64,000 bases of DNA from Hymenobacter negativus (GCF_016056375.1 NZ_JAEDAE010000012.1:95849-159848); one strand, 5' to 3'. Positions 7,465 through 15,283 are shown, numbered from the stretch's first letter. Translations and numbers: made by a program. The notes: generated by a model from the sequence alone, not told the origin.

Positions 7465-9423
7465 TTACAGGAAGTATTTCAGACGAATCACCTCCTGCTC
7501 GCTCAGGAAGCGCCATTTGCCGCGCGGCAGGTCCTTCTTGGTAAGGCCCGCGTACTGCACACGGTCCAGAGCCACTACCTCGTAGCCGAGGTGCTCAAAA
7601 ATGCGGCGTACGATGCGGTTGCGACCAATGTGGATTTCGATGCCCACGAAGTGCGCGTTGCCCGCCACTACAGCCACGTCGTCGACAATGGCTTTACCAT
7701 CCTCCAATTCCAGGCCTTCCGAAATCTTGCGCAGGTCGTCTTCAGCCAGCGGCCGGCTGAGCTCTACCTGGTAGATTTTTTTGTTCTTGTGCGACGGGTG
7801 CGAGAGCTTCTGGGCCACTTCGCCGTCGTTGGTGAAGAGCAGCAGGCCGGTGGTGTTGCGGTCGAGGCGGCCCACCGGAAAGATGCGCTCCTTCGAGGCG
7901 CTGGCCACCAGGTCCATTACCGTGCGGCGGCCCTCCGGGTCTTCTGTGGTGGTGATGAAATCCTTGGGCTTGTTCAGCAGCACGTACACCGACTTCTCGC
8001 GGTTGAGGTTGGTTTTGCCGTACTGCACGGTGTCTTCGGGCTGCACTTTGTAGCCCATTTCGGTCACCACTTCGCCGTTTACCCGGATTTCGCCGGCCGC
8101 AATCAGCGCATCGGCCTCGCGGCGCGAGCAAATACCTGCGTTGGCGATGTAGCGGTTCAGGCGCGTCTCATCCACGCCAAAATCGTCCTCCTCGCGGCGG
8201 CGCTTGTTGCCACGGGTTTTATCAGCTTCGTAGTGCTTCAGGTTTTTGTAGTCGGGTGCCTCGCCGGGGCGCTCGCCGAAGCGGGGCTTGTCGGCGCGGT
8301 TTTCCTGCACCACAGGGCGGGCCGGGCGGGCCTTCTCCACCCCGGAGCCGTAGGCTGTGCCCGAGCGACGTACGCTACGCTCCTGCGCTTTCAGGGCTTC
8401 GCGGCGCTCGGCAAAGCTGCCGGGAGCCGGCGTCCAGCGTTCGGTGCTGCGCTTTTCGTAGCCGCCGGGGCGCTCGCCGGTGCTGCGGGGCGTGCCGGGT
8501 GCCCCATCGCGGCGACCAAACGCGCCGGGCGTGAATTTACGGCCAAATGCGGCCTGGTCGGCGCGGTAATCGGCATCGCCAGCCTCGTTGCGCTCGGCAC
8601 CAAAGCTGCGGCGCTCCGGGCGCTCGCCACGCTCCTCACGAGGCTGCGGCGGGTTGGCTTCAAACGGCCGAGCCGCCCGAATGGGCCGGTTCGGGCCACG
8701 TTCGTCGCTGCGGTCGAAGTTCTCGGGCTCGCGCGGCGTGCTGCGGCCAAAGCTGCTACCGCCGCGTGGGCTGCTATCAGCGTCCGTGGCGTAGGGGTTG
8801 GTCTTTTGAAATTTGCGGTTGCGCTCACCGGGCAGGCCCCGAGGCACCGCCTTTTCGCCGTCGCGGCGGTAGGGCTGGCCGGCCCAGTTTTCCTTGGGCT
8901 GATACGGCCGGATGGGACGGGAATCGGTGCTAGCGCCGCGGTCGTCGCGGTCACGCTCACCGCCGAAGCTGCCGCGCTCGGGGCGGGGCGTAGCGGTGCG
9001 GCCGTAGCTGGTGCCGCTGCGCTGCTCCTTGCCAAAGCTGGGCCGCTCGTCGCGACGCTCAAAAGGACGGTCATTGCCGAAGCTCTTACCACCAAAGCTC
9101 TTGTTGCCACCGCCAAAGCCGCTCTCGCGCTGGCCGCCGCTATAAGGGCGCTTCTCGGCACCATCAAATTTCTTTCCTCCACCAAAAGCGCCGCCCGATG
9201 GACGGCCAAACGCGCCACCAGTAGCAGGACGACCGAATGCGCCATTCGAAGCAGGACGGCCGTTGCCACCAAAATTGCCTCGGTCGCTGCCGCGCTCACC
9301 GCCCCGGCTGCTGCCTGGCCGCTCGCTGCGGCCGGCGCTATTGCCACCAAAGCCACCGGGACCGCCGGCATTGCGGCCGCCTCGACGGTCCGCCCTATCT
9401 TCTGAAAAATGTTTCTTGCCCAT
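7465..9423 (-). CDS. RluB-family rRNA pseudouridine synthase with very long Gly/Arg-rich N-terminal tail
   Basis: The last 240 or so of 652 residues are a complete pseudouridine synthase: an S4 RNA-binding domain (RLNRYIANAGICSRREAD, then IRVNGEVV) and a catalytic domain with GRLDRNTTGLLLFTNDG holding the catalytic Asp, ending with IGRNRIVRRIFEHLGY. RluB/RsuA enzymes convert specific uridines in rRNA to pseudouridine. The first 410 residues or so are low-complexity, built from repeats such as GGAFGRP, RPERRSFG and GERPGG, strongly basic and rich in Gly, Arg and Ser. Such tails are known in Bacteroidota RluB proteins and probably bind RNA loosely. The tail gives this gene many long open frames on other strands, which are shadows. 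Confidence 0.93.
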   Translation of the reverse strand: MGKKHFSEDRADRRGGRNAGGPGGFGGNSAGRSERPGSSRGGERGSDRGNFGGNGRPASNGAFGRPATGGAFGRPSGGAFGGGKKFDGAEKRPYSGGQRESGFGGGNKSFGGKSFGNDRPFERRDERPSFGKEQRSGTSYGRTATPRPERGSFGGERDRDDRGASTDSRPIRPYQPKENWAGQPYRRDGEKAVPRGLPGERNRKFQKTNPYATDADSSPRGGSSFGRSTPREPENFDRSDERGPNRPIRAARPFEANPPQPREERGERPERRSFGAERNEAGDADYRADQAAFGRKFTPGAFGRRDGAPGTPRSTGERPGGYEKRSTERWTPAPGSFAERREALKAQERSVRRSGTAYGSGVEKARPARPVVQENRADKPRFGERPGEAPDYKNLKHYEADKTRGNKRRREEDDFGVDETRLNRYIANAGICSRREADALIAAGEIRVNGEVVTEMGYKVQPEDTVQYGKTNLNREKSVYVLLNKPKDFITTTEDPEGRRTVMDLVASASKERIFPVGRLDRNTTGLLLFTNDGEVAQKLSHPSHKNKKIYQVELSRPLAEDDLRKISEGLELEDGKAIVDDVAVVAGNAHFVGIEIHIGRNRIVRRIFEHLGYEVVALDRVQYAGLTKKDLPRGKWRFLSEQEVIRLKYFL

Positions 9424-9471
9424 GGGGAGAAAAGTTGCGTGCCGTATCGCTACGGTACAGGTTAAAAAAAG

Positions 9472-9556
9472 GTCGGCATCAAGTAGCCGGCGGTCAGAAG
9501 CGGGTCAACAACAGCAACCCAAATAAAATTCTGACTGCCGGCCACTTAATGCCGAC
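9472..9556. repeat. 27-base paired inverted repeat upstream of the pseudouridine synthase gene
   Basis: The arm at 9472-9498 (starts GTCGGCATCAAGTAGCC) pairs with the arm at 9530-9556 (ends CACTTAATGCCGAC) at 24 of 27 positions, around a 31-base loop. It fills the gap between the DksA-like gene and the pseudouridine synthase start. A T-poor context argues against a classical terminator. Confidence 0.7.
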
Positions 9557-9574
9557 TACCAAAAAAGCGGCTGC

Positions 9575-9958
9575 TTAGTCGCGCCGGGCCATTTTGGCTT
9601 CAATGGAATGCTGGGTGTGCGGCACGGCGCGCAGGCGCTCCTTGGGGATGAGTTTGCCCGTGCCGATGCACACGCCATAAGTACCGTTTTTGATGCGAAC
9701 CTGCGCGTTTTCGAGCTGCTGGATGAACTTCATCTGGCGCGAGGCCAACTGGTTCATGCTCTCTTTCTCGGCGGTCTCGGCACCATCCTCCAATACTTTG
9801 GCCGACGAAGCCGTCGTGTCGGTGCCCGAGTCGTTGCTGCGATTCAGGGTTTCTTTAATGAACGACAACTCCTTGCGGGCCGCCGTCAGTTTTTCCTGGA
9901 TAATCTGGTCGAACTCATTCAAGTCCTCCCGCGAATAGCGAATGTTGTCGTCGTTCAT
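9575..9958 (-). CDS. TraR/DksA-family protein with degenerate zinc finger
   Basis: A 127-residue protein with the helical coiled-coil of DksA/TraR proteins followed by the family's C-terminal motif GKLIPKERLRAVPHTQHSIEAK. DksA-type factors bind RNA polymerase through the secondary channel and adjust initiation, often with ppGpp. Only one cysteine of the usual four-cysteine zinc site is left (YGVCIGTGKL), as in many Bacteroidota members, so zinc binding is doubtful. A -7-like element (TAACTTTG, 10110-10117) lies about 150 bases upstream on the same strand, so the gene probably has its own promoter rather than depending on ribH. Confidence 0.88.
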   Translation of the reverse strand: MNDDNIRYSREDLNEFDQIIQEKLTAARKELSFIKETLNRSNDSGTDTTASSAKVLEDGAETAEKESMNQLASRQMKFIQQLENAQVRIKNGTYGVCIGTGKLIPKERLRAVPHTQHSIEAKMARRD

Positions 9959-10109
9959 TACAATGAGAAAAAAGGCCTGCTAGGGGAAGTTAAGGAATGG
10001 TGAAGCGGTGGTAGTGGCGCAACGCCGGGAGCTGCTAAAAAGTTTGGCAGCCCCGGACGGGGTGCTATTCCCACCATTACAAGCCTTTGCAGGCTTGATT
10101 TTGCGGGTG

Positions 10110-10117
10110 CAAAGTTA
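10110..10117 (-). promoter_or_regulatory. Bacteroidota-type -7 element for the DksA-like gene
   Basis: TAACTTTG on the minus strand matches the Bacteroidota sigma factor -7 consensus TAnnTTTG. A TTTG lies 23 bases further upstream, longer than the usual 17-21 spacing. It lies just past the ribH stop and would give a leader of roughly 145 bases. Confidence 0.5.
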
Positions 10118-10146
10118 GCTCTTTCGGGGCGCTTTTCCTCCAAATG

Positions 10147-10623
10147 CTAAAAGCCCAGCATTTGGATGGCTGCTACAGCTGCTTCTACGCCCTTATTGCC
10201 GTGCTTTCCGCCGGCCCGGTCCCAAGCCTGTTCCAGCGTGTTAGTCGTCACCAACCCAAAAATAACGGGCTTATTGAACTTCAACCCTACTTGGGTGATA
10301 CCCTGCGCCACGGCGTGGCAGATGTAGTCGTCGTGCTTGGTTTCGCCCTGAATTACCACACCCAGGCAGATGACGGCATCAATCTCCTCGTGTTGGGCCA
10401 GAAACTGGGCCCCCAGCGTCAGCTCAAAGCTACCGGGCACGGTGTTGCGGTAAATGTTATCGGCTACGGCCCCGTGCTTTATCAGGGTATCGTAGGCCCC
10501 GGCGCTGAGCACATCGGTTATCTCGCGGTTCCAGTCGGCTACTACCAGGCCAAACCGCTTGTTGCTGATGTCAATGAAAGTTGAAGCGTCGTATTCGCTC
10601 AAGTTTTGTAGGGAAGTTGCCAT
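10147..10623 (-). CDS. ribH: 6,7-dimethyl-8-ribityllumazine synthase
   Basis: RibH condenses the ribityl-aminopyrimidine intermediate with dihydroxybutanone phosphate to give lumazine, the penultimate step of riboflavin synthesis. The 158-residue protein has the expected family length and motifs: NREITDVLSAGAYDTL near the start, VPGSFELTLGAQFLA, the ICLGVVIQGETKHDDYICHAVAQG active-site segment with the catalytic His (in two pieces here: ICLGVVIQGE and TKHDDYICHAV), and PVIFGLVTTNTLEQAWDRAGG near the C-terminus. It follows a TPR gene on the same strand, but a terminator lies between them, so ribH is probably transcribed separately. Confidence 0.96.
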   Translation of the reverse strand: MATSLQNLSEYDASTFIDISNKRFGLVVADWNREITDVLSAGAYDTLIKHGAVADNIYRNTVPGSFELTLGAQFLAQHEEIDAVICLGVVIQGETKHDDYICHAVAQGITQVGLKFNKPVIFGLVTTNTLEQAWDRAGGKHGNKGVEAAVAAIQMLGF

Positions 10624-10725
10624 GTCGCGGTTTTCGTATCGGAAGAGAAATTTGTATAGAGGCCTTTCGCCGCCGTGCCAGTAAGCCGTAACGGGCGCGA
10701 TGGTTTGCTTTTCTCCTGATTAAAG

Positions 10726-10764
10726 TAAAAAAATTGCGCTTCCTCAAAGATGAGAAAGCGCAAT
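10726..10764 (-). terminator. Rho-independent terminator after the TPR gene
   Basis: The hairpin ATTGCGCTTTCTCA with loop TCTT and TGAGGAAGCGCAAT is followed by a run of seven T on the minus strand. It lies 42 bases after the stop of the minus-strand TPR gene and before ribH. Confidence 0.9.
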
Positions 10765-10805
10765 CGAATGTTGGCATGCCTGCCTGAATTGGCAGCTCAC
10801 CAGGC

Positions 10806-11582
10806 TTATTTTTCCAGTTTGGCTTTGTACTGGCGAGCTTCTGCCACTTCCTGGGCCGTGGGGTAATCGGTGATGATGCGGTCGTAGGCTTTCACCGCGC
10901 CTTCGTCGTCCTTGGCCAGCTCGCGGGCCATGCCTTCTTTCAGCAAGTAACCGGGCGAGAAGAACTCATTGGCATTGTGCTCGGCGGCTTTGGCGTAGAG
11001 GTCGGCGGCTTCCTTCGGTTTGTTCAGCTCCAGCTGCGCGTCGCCCATCAGCGAGTAGGCACGGCTCTGCACCAGGTAGTCGTCGGAGCTGAAATCTTCC
11101 AGGTAATCGAGCGCCGCTTTGTAGTCGCCCTTCTTCAGCGAAGCCACGCCAGCGTAGAAGTTGGCGAGGTTGCCAGCCTTGGTGTTGCCGTATTCATTGG
11201 CTACGGTGGTCAGGCCGGGCGCCTTGCCGTCGCCTTTGATGGCTTTGTTGAGCGAATCAGCTTCCCAGTTGTTCACGGCACGGAACATGCTGGCCTGCGC
11301 CTTCGAGTCCTGTTGGTTGCGCCAGGTGTAGTAACCAAAGCCACCTACCACGGCCAGCACCACCACGGCCAGAATACCCAGCAGCAGACTGCGGTTGTTG
11401 CGCACGAAATCCTCGGACTCGGCCAGGCGGGCAGCCAGGGCGTCCGGGTCTTCCAGCAATGGGTTTTCAGACGGCACAAATTCTTCGGCCGGGGCCAGCG
11501 GGTCGGCGGGCACGTTGGTCTGCTGGTTAGCTTGCCCCTGGCGGGCCTGCTGGCTCTTGCCAGTGTACGGAATCTTCGACAT
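10806..11582 (-). CDS. Membrane-anchored TPR protein (YfgM-like)
   Basis: From ATG 11582 the protein has 258 residues: a Gln/Pro-rich cytoplasmic N-terminus, one transmembrane helix (SLLLGILAVVVLAVVGGFGYYTW, about 75-95, quoted here as SLLLGILAVV and VLAVVGGFGYYTW), then a periplasmic TPR part with AGNLANFYAGVASLKKGDY and SLMGDAQLELNKPKEAADLY units and a last unit ending in TDYPTAQEVAEARQYKAKL. This is the architecture of YfgM/TolA-like bacterial transmembrane TPR proteins, which assist protein export or folding. The upstream in-frame ATG at 11612 adds only ten uninformative residues. In Bacteroidota a TPR gene of this type commonly sits beside ribH and recF. Confidence 0.88.
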   Translation of the reverse strand: MSKIPYTGKSQQARQGQANQQTNVPADPLAPAEEFVPSENPLLEDPDALAARLAESEDFVRNNRSLLLGILAVVVLAVVGGFGYYTWRNQQDSKAQASMFRAVNNWEADSLNKAIKGDGKAPGLTTVANEYGNTKAGNLANFYAGVASLKKGDYKAALDYLEDFSSDDYLVQSRAYSLMGDAQLELNKPKEAADLYAKAAEHNANEFFSPGYLLKEGMARELAKDDEGAVKAYDRIITDYPTAQEVAEARQYKAKLEK

Positions 11583-11640
11583 TACAAAGGGTATTGCTAC
11601 GGCGGCCCGCAAGCAGGCCGGGGGCCCGGGGCCCGGTTAA

Positions 11641-12822
11641 TTAGTCGTGGATGTAGGGATAATCGGCCTGCACGTACACGTCCTTGTACAGCTCATCGGG
11701 CGTGGGGTAAGGCGAGTTTTCGGCAAACTCAACCGAAGCCTGAACAGCCGCTTTGATGCGCTCGTCAATGGCTTCGAGGTCAGCTTCGGTGGCGAAGTTG
11801 TTCGTCAGGATGGTGTGCCGCACGCCCTCAATGGCATCGCGGTGGCGGTAGTCCTCCAGCTCCTCTTTGGTGCGGTACTTGGCCGGGTCGCTCATCGAGT
11901 GGCCTTTGTAGCGGTAGGTTTTGAACTCGAGCAGCGTGGGGCCTTCGCCGGCGCGGGCGCGCTCGGCGGCGCGGGCCACGGCCTCGTGCACGTCTTCCAC
12001 GCGCATGCCGTTCACGGGCTCGGAGGGCATGTCGTAGCTCAGGCCAATTTTGTAGAGGTCCGTCACGTTGGAAGTACGAGCCACCGACGTGCCCATGGCG
12101 TAGCCGTTGTTCTCAATCACGAAGATGACCGGCAGCTTCCACAACATGGCCATGTTGAAGGCCTCGTGCAGTGCGCCCTGACGCACCGCGCCGTCGCCCA
12201 TCGAGCAGATGCAAAGCTTGCCTGTCTTGTTATACTTCTCGGCGAAGGCAATGCCCGCACCCATTGGCACCTGGCCGCCCACGATGCCGTGGCCGCCCAT
12301 GAAACCAACTTCCTTATCGAAGATGTGCATCGAGCCGCCTTTGCCTTTTGAGCAGCCAGTAGCTTTGGCAAACAGCTCGGCCATCACGGCATTGGGCGAG
12401 GTGCCCAGCGCCAGCGGATGGGCGTGGTCGCGGTAAGCCGTGATGTACTTATCGCCTTTTTCCAGCGCCGATACCTGCCCGGCTACACAAGCCTCCTGGC
12501 CAATGTAGAGGTGGCAAAAACCTTTGATTTTCTGCTGACCGTAGAGCTGCCCGGCCTTGTCCTCAAACTTGCGCATGAGCTGCATTTGCTCGTACCACTG
12601 CAGGTACGTTTCCTTGGGGAACGTAGCCGTGGAGGCAGGCATCGTCGTAGCAGAACCTGATGCCGCCGCTGTGGGCTTATCGGTTCCAGGCATAACGGGG
12701 TCGGGCTGGGCCACGGTGGTCACACCGTTGCTCTTTCCTTTGGCAGCTTTGGCGGCTGAACCATTGGTAGCCTTCGGGGCCGTCGGTTTTTTAGAAGCAG
12801 CTTTTACTTTCGTATCCGCCAT
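11641..12822 (-). CDS. pdhA: Pyruvate dehydrogenase E1 component, alpha subunit
   Basis: E1 alpha, with E1 beta, decarboxylates pyruvate with thiamine diphosphate and passes the acetyl group to lipoyl-E2. The 393-residue protein has the phosphate/TPP motif GDGAVRQGALHEAFNMA ending in VIENNGYAMGT, the SKGKGGSMHIFDKEVGFMGGHGIVGGQ loop (quoted as SKGKGGSMHIFD and GFMGGHGIVGGQ), and the YRYKGHSMSDPAKYRTKEE segment that includes the regulatory-loop serine of the family. The first 65 residues or so are an Ala/Lys/Ser/Thr-rich extension absent from typical enzymes, reminiscent of flexible linkers in this complex. The E1 beta and E2 genes are not next to it. It is divergent from recF, with 73 bases between the starts. 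Confidence 0.95.
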   Translation of the reverse strand: MADTKVKAASKKPTAPKATNGSAAKAAKGKSNGVTTVAQPDPVMPGTDKPTAAASGSATTMPASTATFPKETYLQWYEQMQLMRKFEDKAGQLYGQQKIKGFCHLYIGQEACVAGQVSALEKGDKYITAYRDHAHPLALGTSPNAVMAELFAKATGCSKGKGGSMHIFDKEVGFMGGHGIVGGQVPMGAGIAFAEKYNKTGKLCICSMGDGAVRQGALHEAFNMAMLWKLPVIFVIENNGYAMGTSVARTSNVTDLYKIGLSYDMPSEPVNGMRVEDVHEAVARAAERARAGEGPTLLEFKTYRYKGHSMSDPAKYRTKEELEDYRHRDAIEGVRHTILTNNFATEADLEAIDERIKAAVQASVEFAENSPYPTPDELYKDVYVQADYPYIHD

Positions 12823-12895
12823 AGCACTGTTAAGGAAAGAATAATTCGCGTTGGGAGGGCGAAATTACGTAAAACTGCTGGCAAATCCGCACCTT

Positions 12896-14011
12896 ATGAC
12901 TCTTGACTCCCTCCAGCTTCTTTTTTTTAAAAATTACGACGACGCCGCGCTTCGTTTATCGCCCGGCCTCAATTGCTTCATCGGTGATAATGGGAGCGGC
13001 AAAACCAACTTGCTGGATGCGATTCACTACTTGTCTCTGACCAAAAGTGCCATTACTGCTTCAGACGCTCTTTGCATCAAGCAAGACGCTGATTTCTTTG
13101 TAGTTAAGGGTATTTTTTCTTCAAATAATATTACTGAGAAAGAAACTATCCAGGTAAGCCTCCGGCAGGGCCAGAAAAAGACTGTCACGCACGATAAGCA
13201 GGCCTATGAGCGCATGGCCGACCACATTGGCCGCTACCCCGCCGTGCTCATCTCCCCTTACGACACCGACCTGATTCGCCAGGGCAGCGAAGAGCGGCGC
13301 AAGTATTTCGACAGCCTCATGGCGCAGCTCGACCATGAGTTTCTGGAGCACCTCATCTCCTATAATTCCTTACTGCGCCAACGCAACGCCGTGCTTAAGC
13401 AAGGCGGGCATAGCAACGCCCATGGTTTTGACCGCGAATACTTACTAGCCATTGATGAGCAACTTGCGCCGTTGGGGCAGCAGCTTACTGCGCTACGTGA
13501 AGCCTTTCTTATCGACTACCTGCCCATCTTTCAGCGGCACTACGAGCAGCTCGCCGACGGCCGGGAACAAGTATTGCTTACCTACAAGAGCCAGTTGGCC
13601 GGGGCCGAATTTGCCCAATTATTGCGCCTCAATGAGCGCAAGGACTTCATGATGCAACGCAGCACCGTGGGCTCCCACCGCGACGACTTTGTCTTTCTGA
13701 TGAATGACCAGCCGGTGAAGAGCCACGCCTCGCAGGGCCAGCAGAAGTCGTTCGCCATCGCTCTTAAGCTAGCCCAGTTTGAGTTGTTGGCAGCCAAGCA
13801 ACAGAAGAAGCCCCTACTGCTGCTCGACGACATTTTCGACCGACTAGACGATAAGCGCATTGCCCGCCTGCTGGAGTTGGTCGCCGACGAGACCTTCGGT
13901 CAGGTTTTTCTTACCGATACTAATCTGGAGCGCACCGACCAGGCCTTGGCTCGGGTAGCGGTTCCCATCATCCGATTTCGGGTGCAGAATGGTACTGTGG
14001 CACCCGTTTAG
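12896..14011 (+). CDS. recF: DNA replication and repair protein RecF
   Basis: RecF loads RecA at gaps in single-stranded DNA and helps restart stalled forks. From ATG 12896 the protein has 371 residues, with Walker A (GDNGSGKTNLLDAI) near residue 30, the family motif LISPYDTDLIRQGSEERRKYFD, the ABC signature region SHASQGQQKSFAIALKLAQ, and Walker B (PLLLLDDIFDRLDDKR) near the end. An in-frame TTG at 12851 would add 15 residues, but the ATG gives the usual MTLDSLQLLFFKNY start. It is followed 72 bases later by the DUF721 gene, the common recF-DUF721 pairing in this phylum. Confidence 0.96.
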   Translation: MTLDSLQLLFFKNYDDAALRLSPGLNCFIGDNGSGKTNLLDAIHYLSLTKSAITASDALCIKQDADFFVVKGIFSSNNITEKETIQVSLRQGQKKTVTHDKQAYERMADHIGRYPAVLISPYDTDLIRQGSEERRKYFDSLMAQLDHEFLEHLISYNSLLRQRNAVLKQGGHSNAHGFDREYLLAIDEQLAPLGQQLTALREAFLIDYLPIFQRHYEQLADGREQVLLTYKSQLAGAEFAQLLRLNERKDFMMQRSTVGSHRDDFVFLMNDQPVKSHASQGQQKSFAIALKLAQFELLAAKQQKKPLLLLDDIFDRLDDKRIARLLELVADETFGQVFLTDTNLERTDQALARVAVPIIRFRVQNGTVAPV

Positions 14012-14025
14012 GCTCCGCTCAGCAG

Positions 14026-14033
14026 TACCTTTG
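14026..14033 (+). promoter_or_regulatory. -7 element for the DUF721 gene
   Basis: TACCTTTG matches TAnnTTTG exactly. It lies just after the recF stop and would give a leader of about 45 bases before the GTG start at 14084. No clear TTTG element is seen at the usual distance upstream. Confidence 0.5.
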
Positions 14034-14083
14034 TGACTTTGCAACTGGCTTGCTGTCGCTAGTTGAACTTGCCTTAAAGTCGC

Positions 14084-14395
14084 GTGAAAAAACCCTCTGC
14101 TCCTTCCCGCTCCGGCGATATCATTCCACTCAAGGAAGGCCTCGAAGCGCTTGTTCGGGCTTACCGCCTGCAGGGCAAGCTCAACGAGGTAACCGTGGTA
14201 TCGAGTTGGGAGCGGGTGATGGGCAAAGCTGTCGCTTTGAAAACCCAGGAAGTTTACGTGAATAAGGGTCGACTATTCGTGCGTCTCAGTTCCGCTCCGC
14301 TCAAGCATGAGCTACTCATGGCAAAGACCCGCGTGGCCGAACTTATCAATGCAGAAGTTGGGGAGACGGTGGTAACGGAAGTCATCTTCCTATAA
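14084..14395 (+). CDS. DUF721 (DciA-like) protein
   Basis: A 103-residue protein with a GTG start. It shows the DUF721 pattern: an N-terminal helix (LKEGLEALVRAYRLQGKLNE), then VVSSWERVMGKAVALKT, then a KH-like strand-helix part with VNKGRLFVRLSSAPLKHELLMAK (quoted as VNKGRLFVRLSS and APLKHELLMAK). In other bacteria, members of this family (DciA) load or help the replicative helicase DnaB. The Bacteroidota version is short and lacks a long tail, so the helicase-loading role is inferred from the family and from its position next to recF. There is no alternative ATG that would keep the first helix. Confidence 0.85.
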   Translation: MKKPSAPSRSGDIIPLKEGLEALVRAYRLQGKLNEVTVVSSWERVMGKAVALKTQEVYVNKGRLFVRLSSAPLKHELLMAKTRVAELINAEVGETVVTEVIFL

Positions 14396-14627
14396 TCGTT
14401 TCGGCTCTGGTAGGCCCCTATTTTTTGGCCGATAGACCAACCCATTATCTGGGGCAAACCGATGCCATTTTGCAACTCTTGGCAAGTCAACTATCGGTTG
14501 TTGTAAGGCCCATCTTTACCGCAGAATAGAATTGGTGATTGAGCCTCTGTTGGTGACTATCCTCCGCTGCTTTTACGCTTCCAGAATCACCCTGGCTCGA
14601 CTACTGCACCCATTAACAGAACAAAAA

Positions 14628-14643
14628 TGTTTCACGTGGAACG
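14628..14643. other. parS-like centromere site
   Basis: TGTTTCACGTGGAACG matches the bacterial parS consensus TGTTnCACGTGnAACA at every position except the last. It is flanked by AAAAA on the left and TTTTT on the right, extending the dyad symmetry to 26 bases. It lies in the 254-base gap between the converging DUF721 and HTH genes. ParB proteins bind such sites and organise the origin region for segregation. Confidence 0.8.
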
Positions 14644-14649
14644 TTTTTG

Positions 14650-15036
14650 TCACTTCGGGCCATACACCCTTAACAGGAGTTCATTGTATGCTTCGAGAAG
14701 AGCTATGTACTTAGTCTGGAGTGCTAATAACTGTTTAGACAGGTCAGCGTCGGTATTAAGTGTTTGCGTTACACGCGGTGTAACAGAGTTTACAATCGGG
14801 TTTTTTTGAACAGTTGTTACAAACGGCAATACAGATTGTTGTACACTTGTAATTTCGTCGGAAAAATCATGATTAATTATTTCTCCTATTCTTTTTACAA
14901 AGCTGTAATCGACTGTCTCATCTTTGAATTTACGGTAAATTGTCGGACGTGTAATACCTAGCTCGTCGACTATGCGAGTGATGGAAATACCGCTGTTTTT
15001 AATAGCTTCCTGAAGGATTTCGCCCTGGTGTGGCAT
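14650..15036 (-). CDS. Small helix-turn-helix DNA-binding protein in an AT-rich island
   Basis: From ATG 15036 the protein has 128 residues. Residues 1-35 form a helix-turn-helix (MPHQGEILQEAIKNSGISIT, then RIVDELGITRPTIYRKF) like Cro/XRE or Fis-type regulators, followed by a polar middle and a C-terminal heptad region (LSKQLLALQTKYIALLEAYN) likely to form a coiled coil for dimerisation. The longer frame starting at 15174 adds an implausible N-terminus. Base composition is much more AT-rich than the neighbours. The gene and its upstream region are studded with TTACA/TGTAA motifs, including GTTACAC-GCG-GTGTAAC at 14768-14784 inside the reading frame. It probably regulates itself. Targets are unknown. 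Confidence 0.75.
   Translation of the reverse strand: MPHQGEILQEAIKNSGISITRIVDELGITRPTIYRKFKDETVDYSFVKRIGEIINHDFSDEITSVQQSVLPFVTTVQKNPIVNSVTPRVTQTLNTDADLSKQLLALQTKYIALLEAYNELLLRVYGPK
14768..14784. promoter_or_regulatory. Perfect 7+7 dyad GTTACAC-N3-GTGTAAC
   Basis: GTTACACGCGGTGTAAC has perfect arms of seven bases around GCG. It is within the HTH coding region and carries the same TTACA/TGTAA motif that fills the gene's upstream region. It is a candidate operator for the HTH protein. The assignment is inference. Confidence 0.45.
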
Positions 15037-15240
15037 AGAAATGATGTTGCGTAACGCTGATGCAAATATGTTTAATGTAACCCGATTAAACAAATGCAAT
15101 TGAACATTAATTACACCTATATCAATGTTACGTAACTCCATCAAAACTGTTACACCATTACAAATTGCGTACAATATTGATTGTATTTACACTTTACAAA
15201 TCACTATTGTAACACAAATTACATGTATGTTGATACACTG
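15037..15240. promoter_or_regulatory. AT-rich upstream region with an array of TTACA/TGTAA motifs
   Basis: This stretch holds TGTAAC at 15076, TTACAC at 15111, the palindrome GTTACGTAAC at 15127-15136, GTTACAC at 15149, TTACA at 15158, TTTACAC and TTTACAA at about 15187-15199, TTGTAACAC at 15207 and TACATGTA at 15220. The density is far above what the local composition suggests. The region is the likely promoter and operator zone of the HTH gene. No coding frame is convincing. Confidence 0.5.
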
Positions 15241-15283
15241 GAAAGTTTACTCAGCTGTCACCGGCCTAGCATAAAAACCACCC

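Noticed and set aside
7591..9405. A 604-codon Ala/Val-rich plus-strand frame opposite the pseudouridine synthase
   Set aside because: It comes from the repetitive Gly/Arg tail of the real gene read in reverse and has no recognisable domain.
14627..14809. Short plus-strand frame beginning MFHVERF
   Set aside because: The start of this frame is the parS-like site itself read as codons, and the rest lies opposite the HTH gene.
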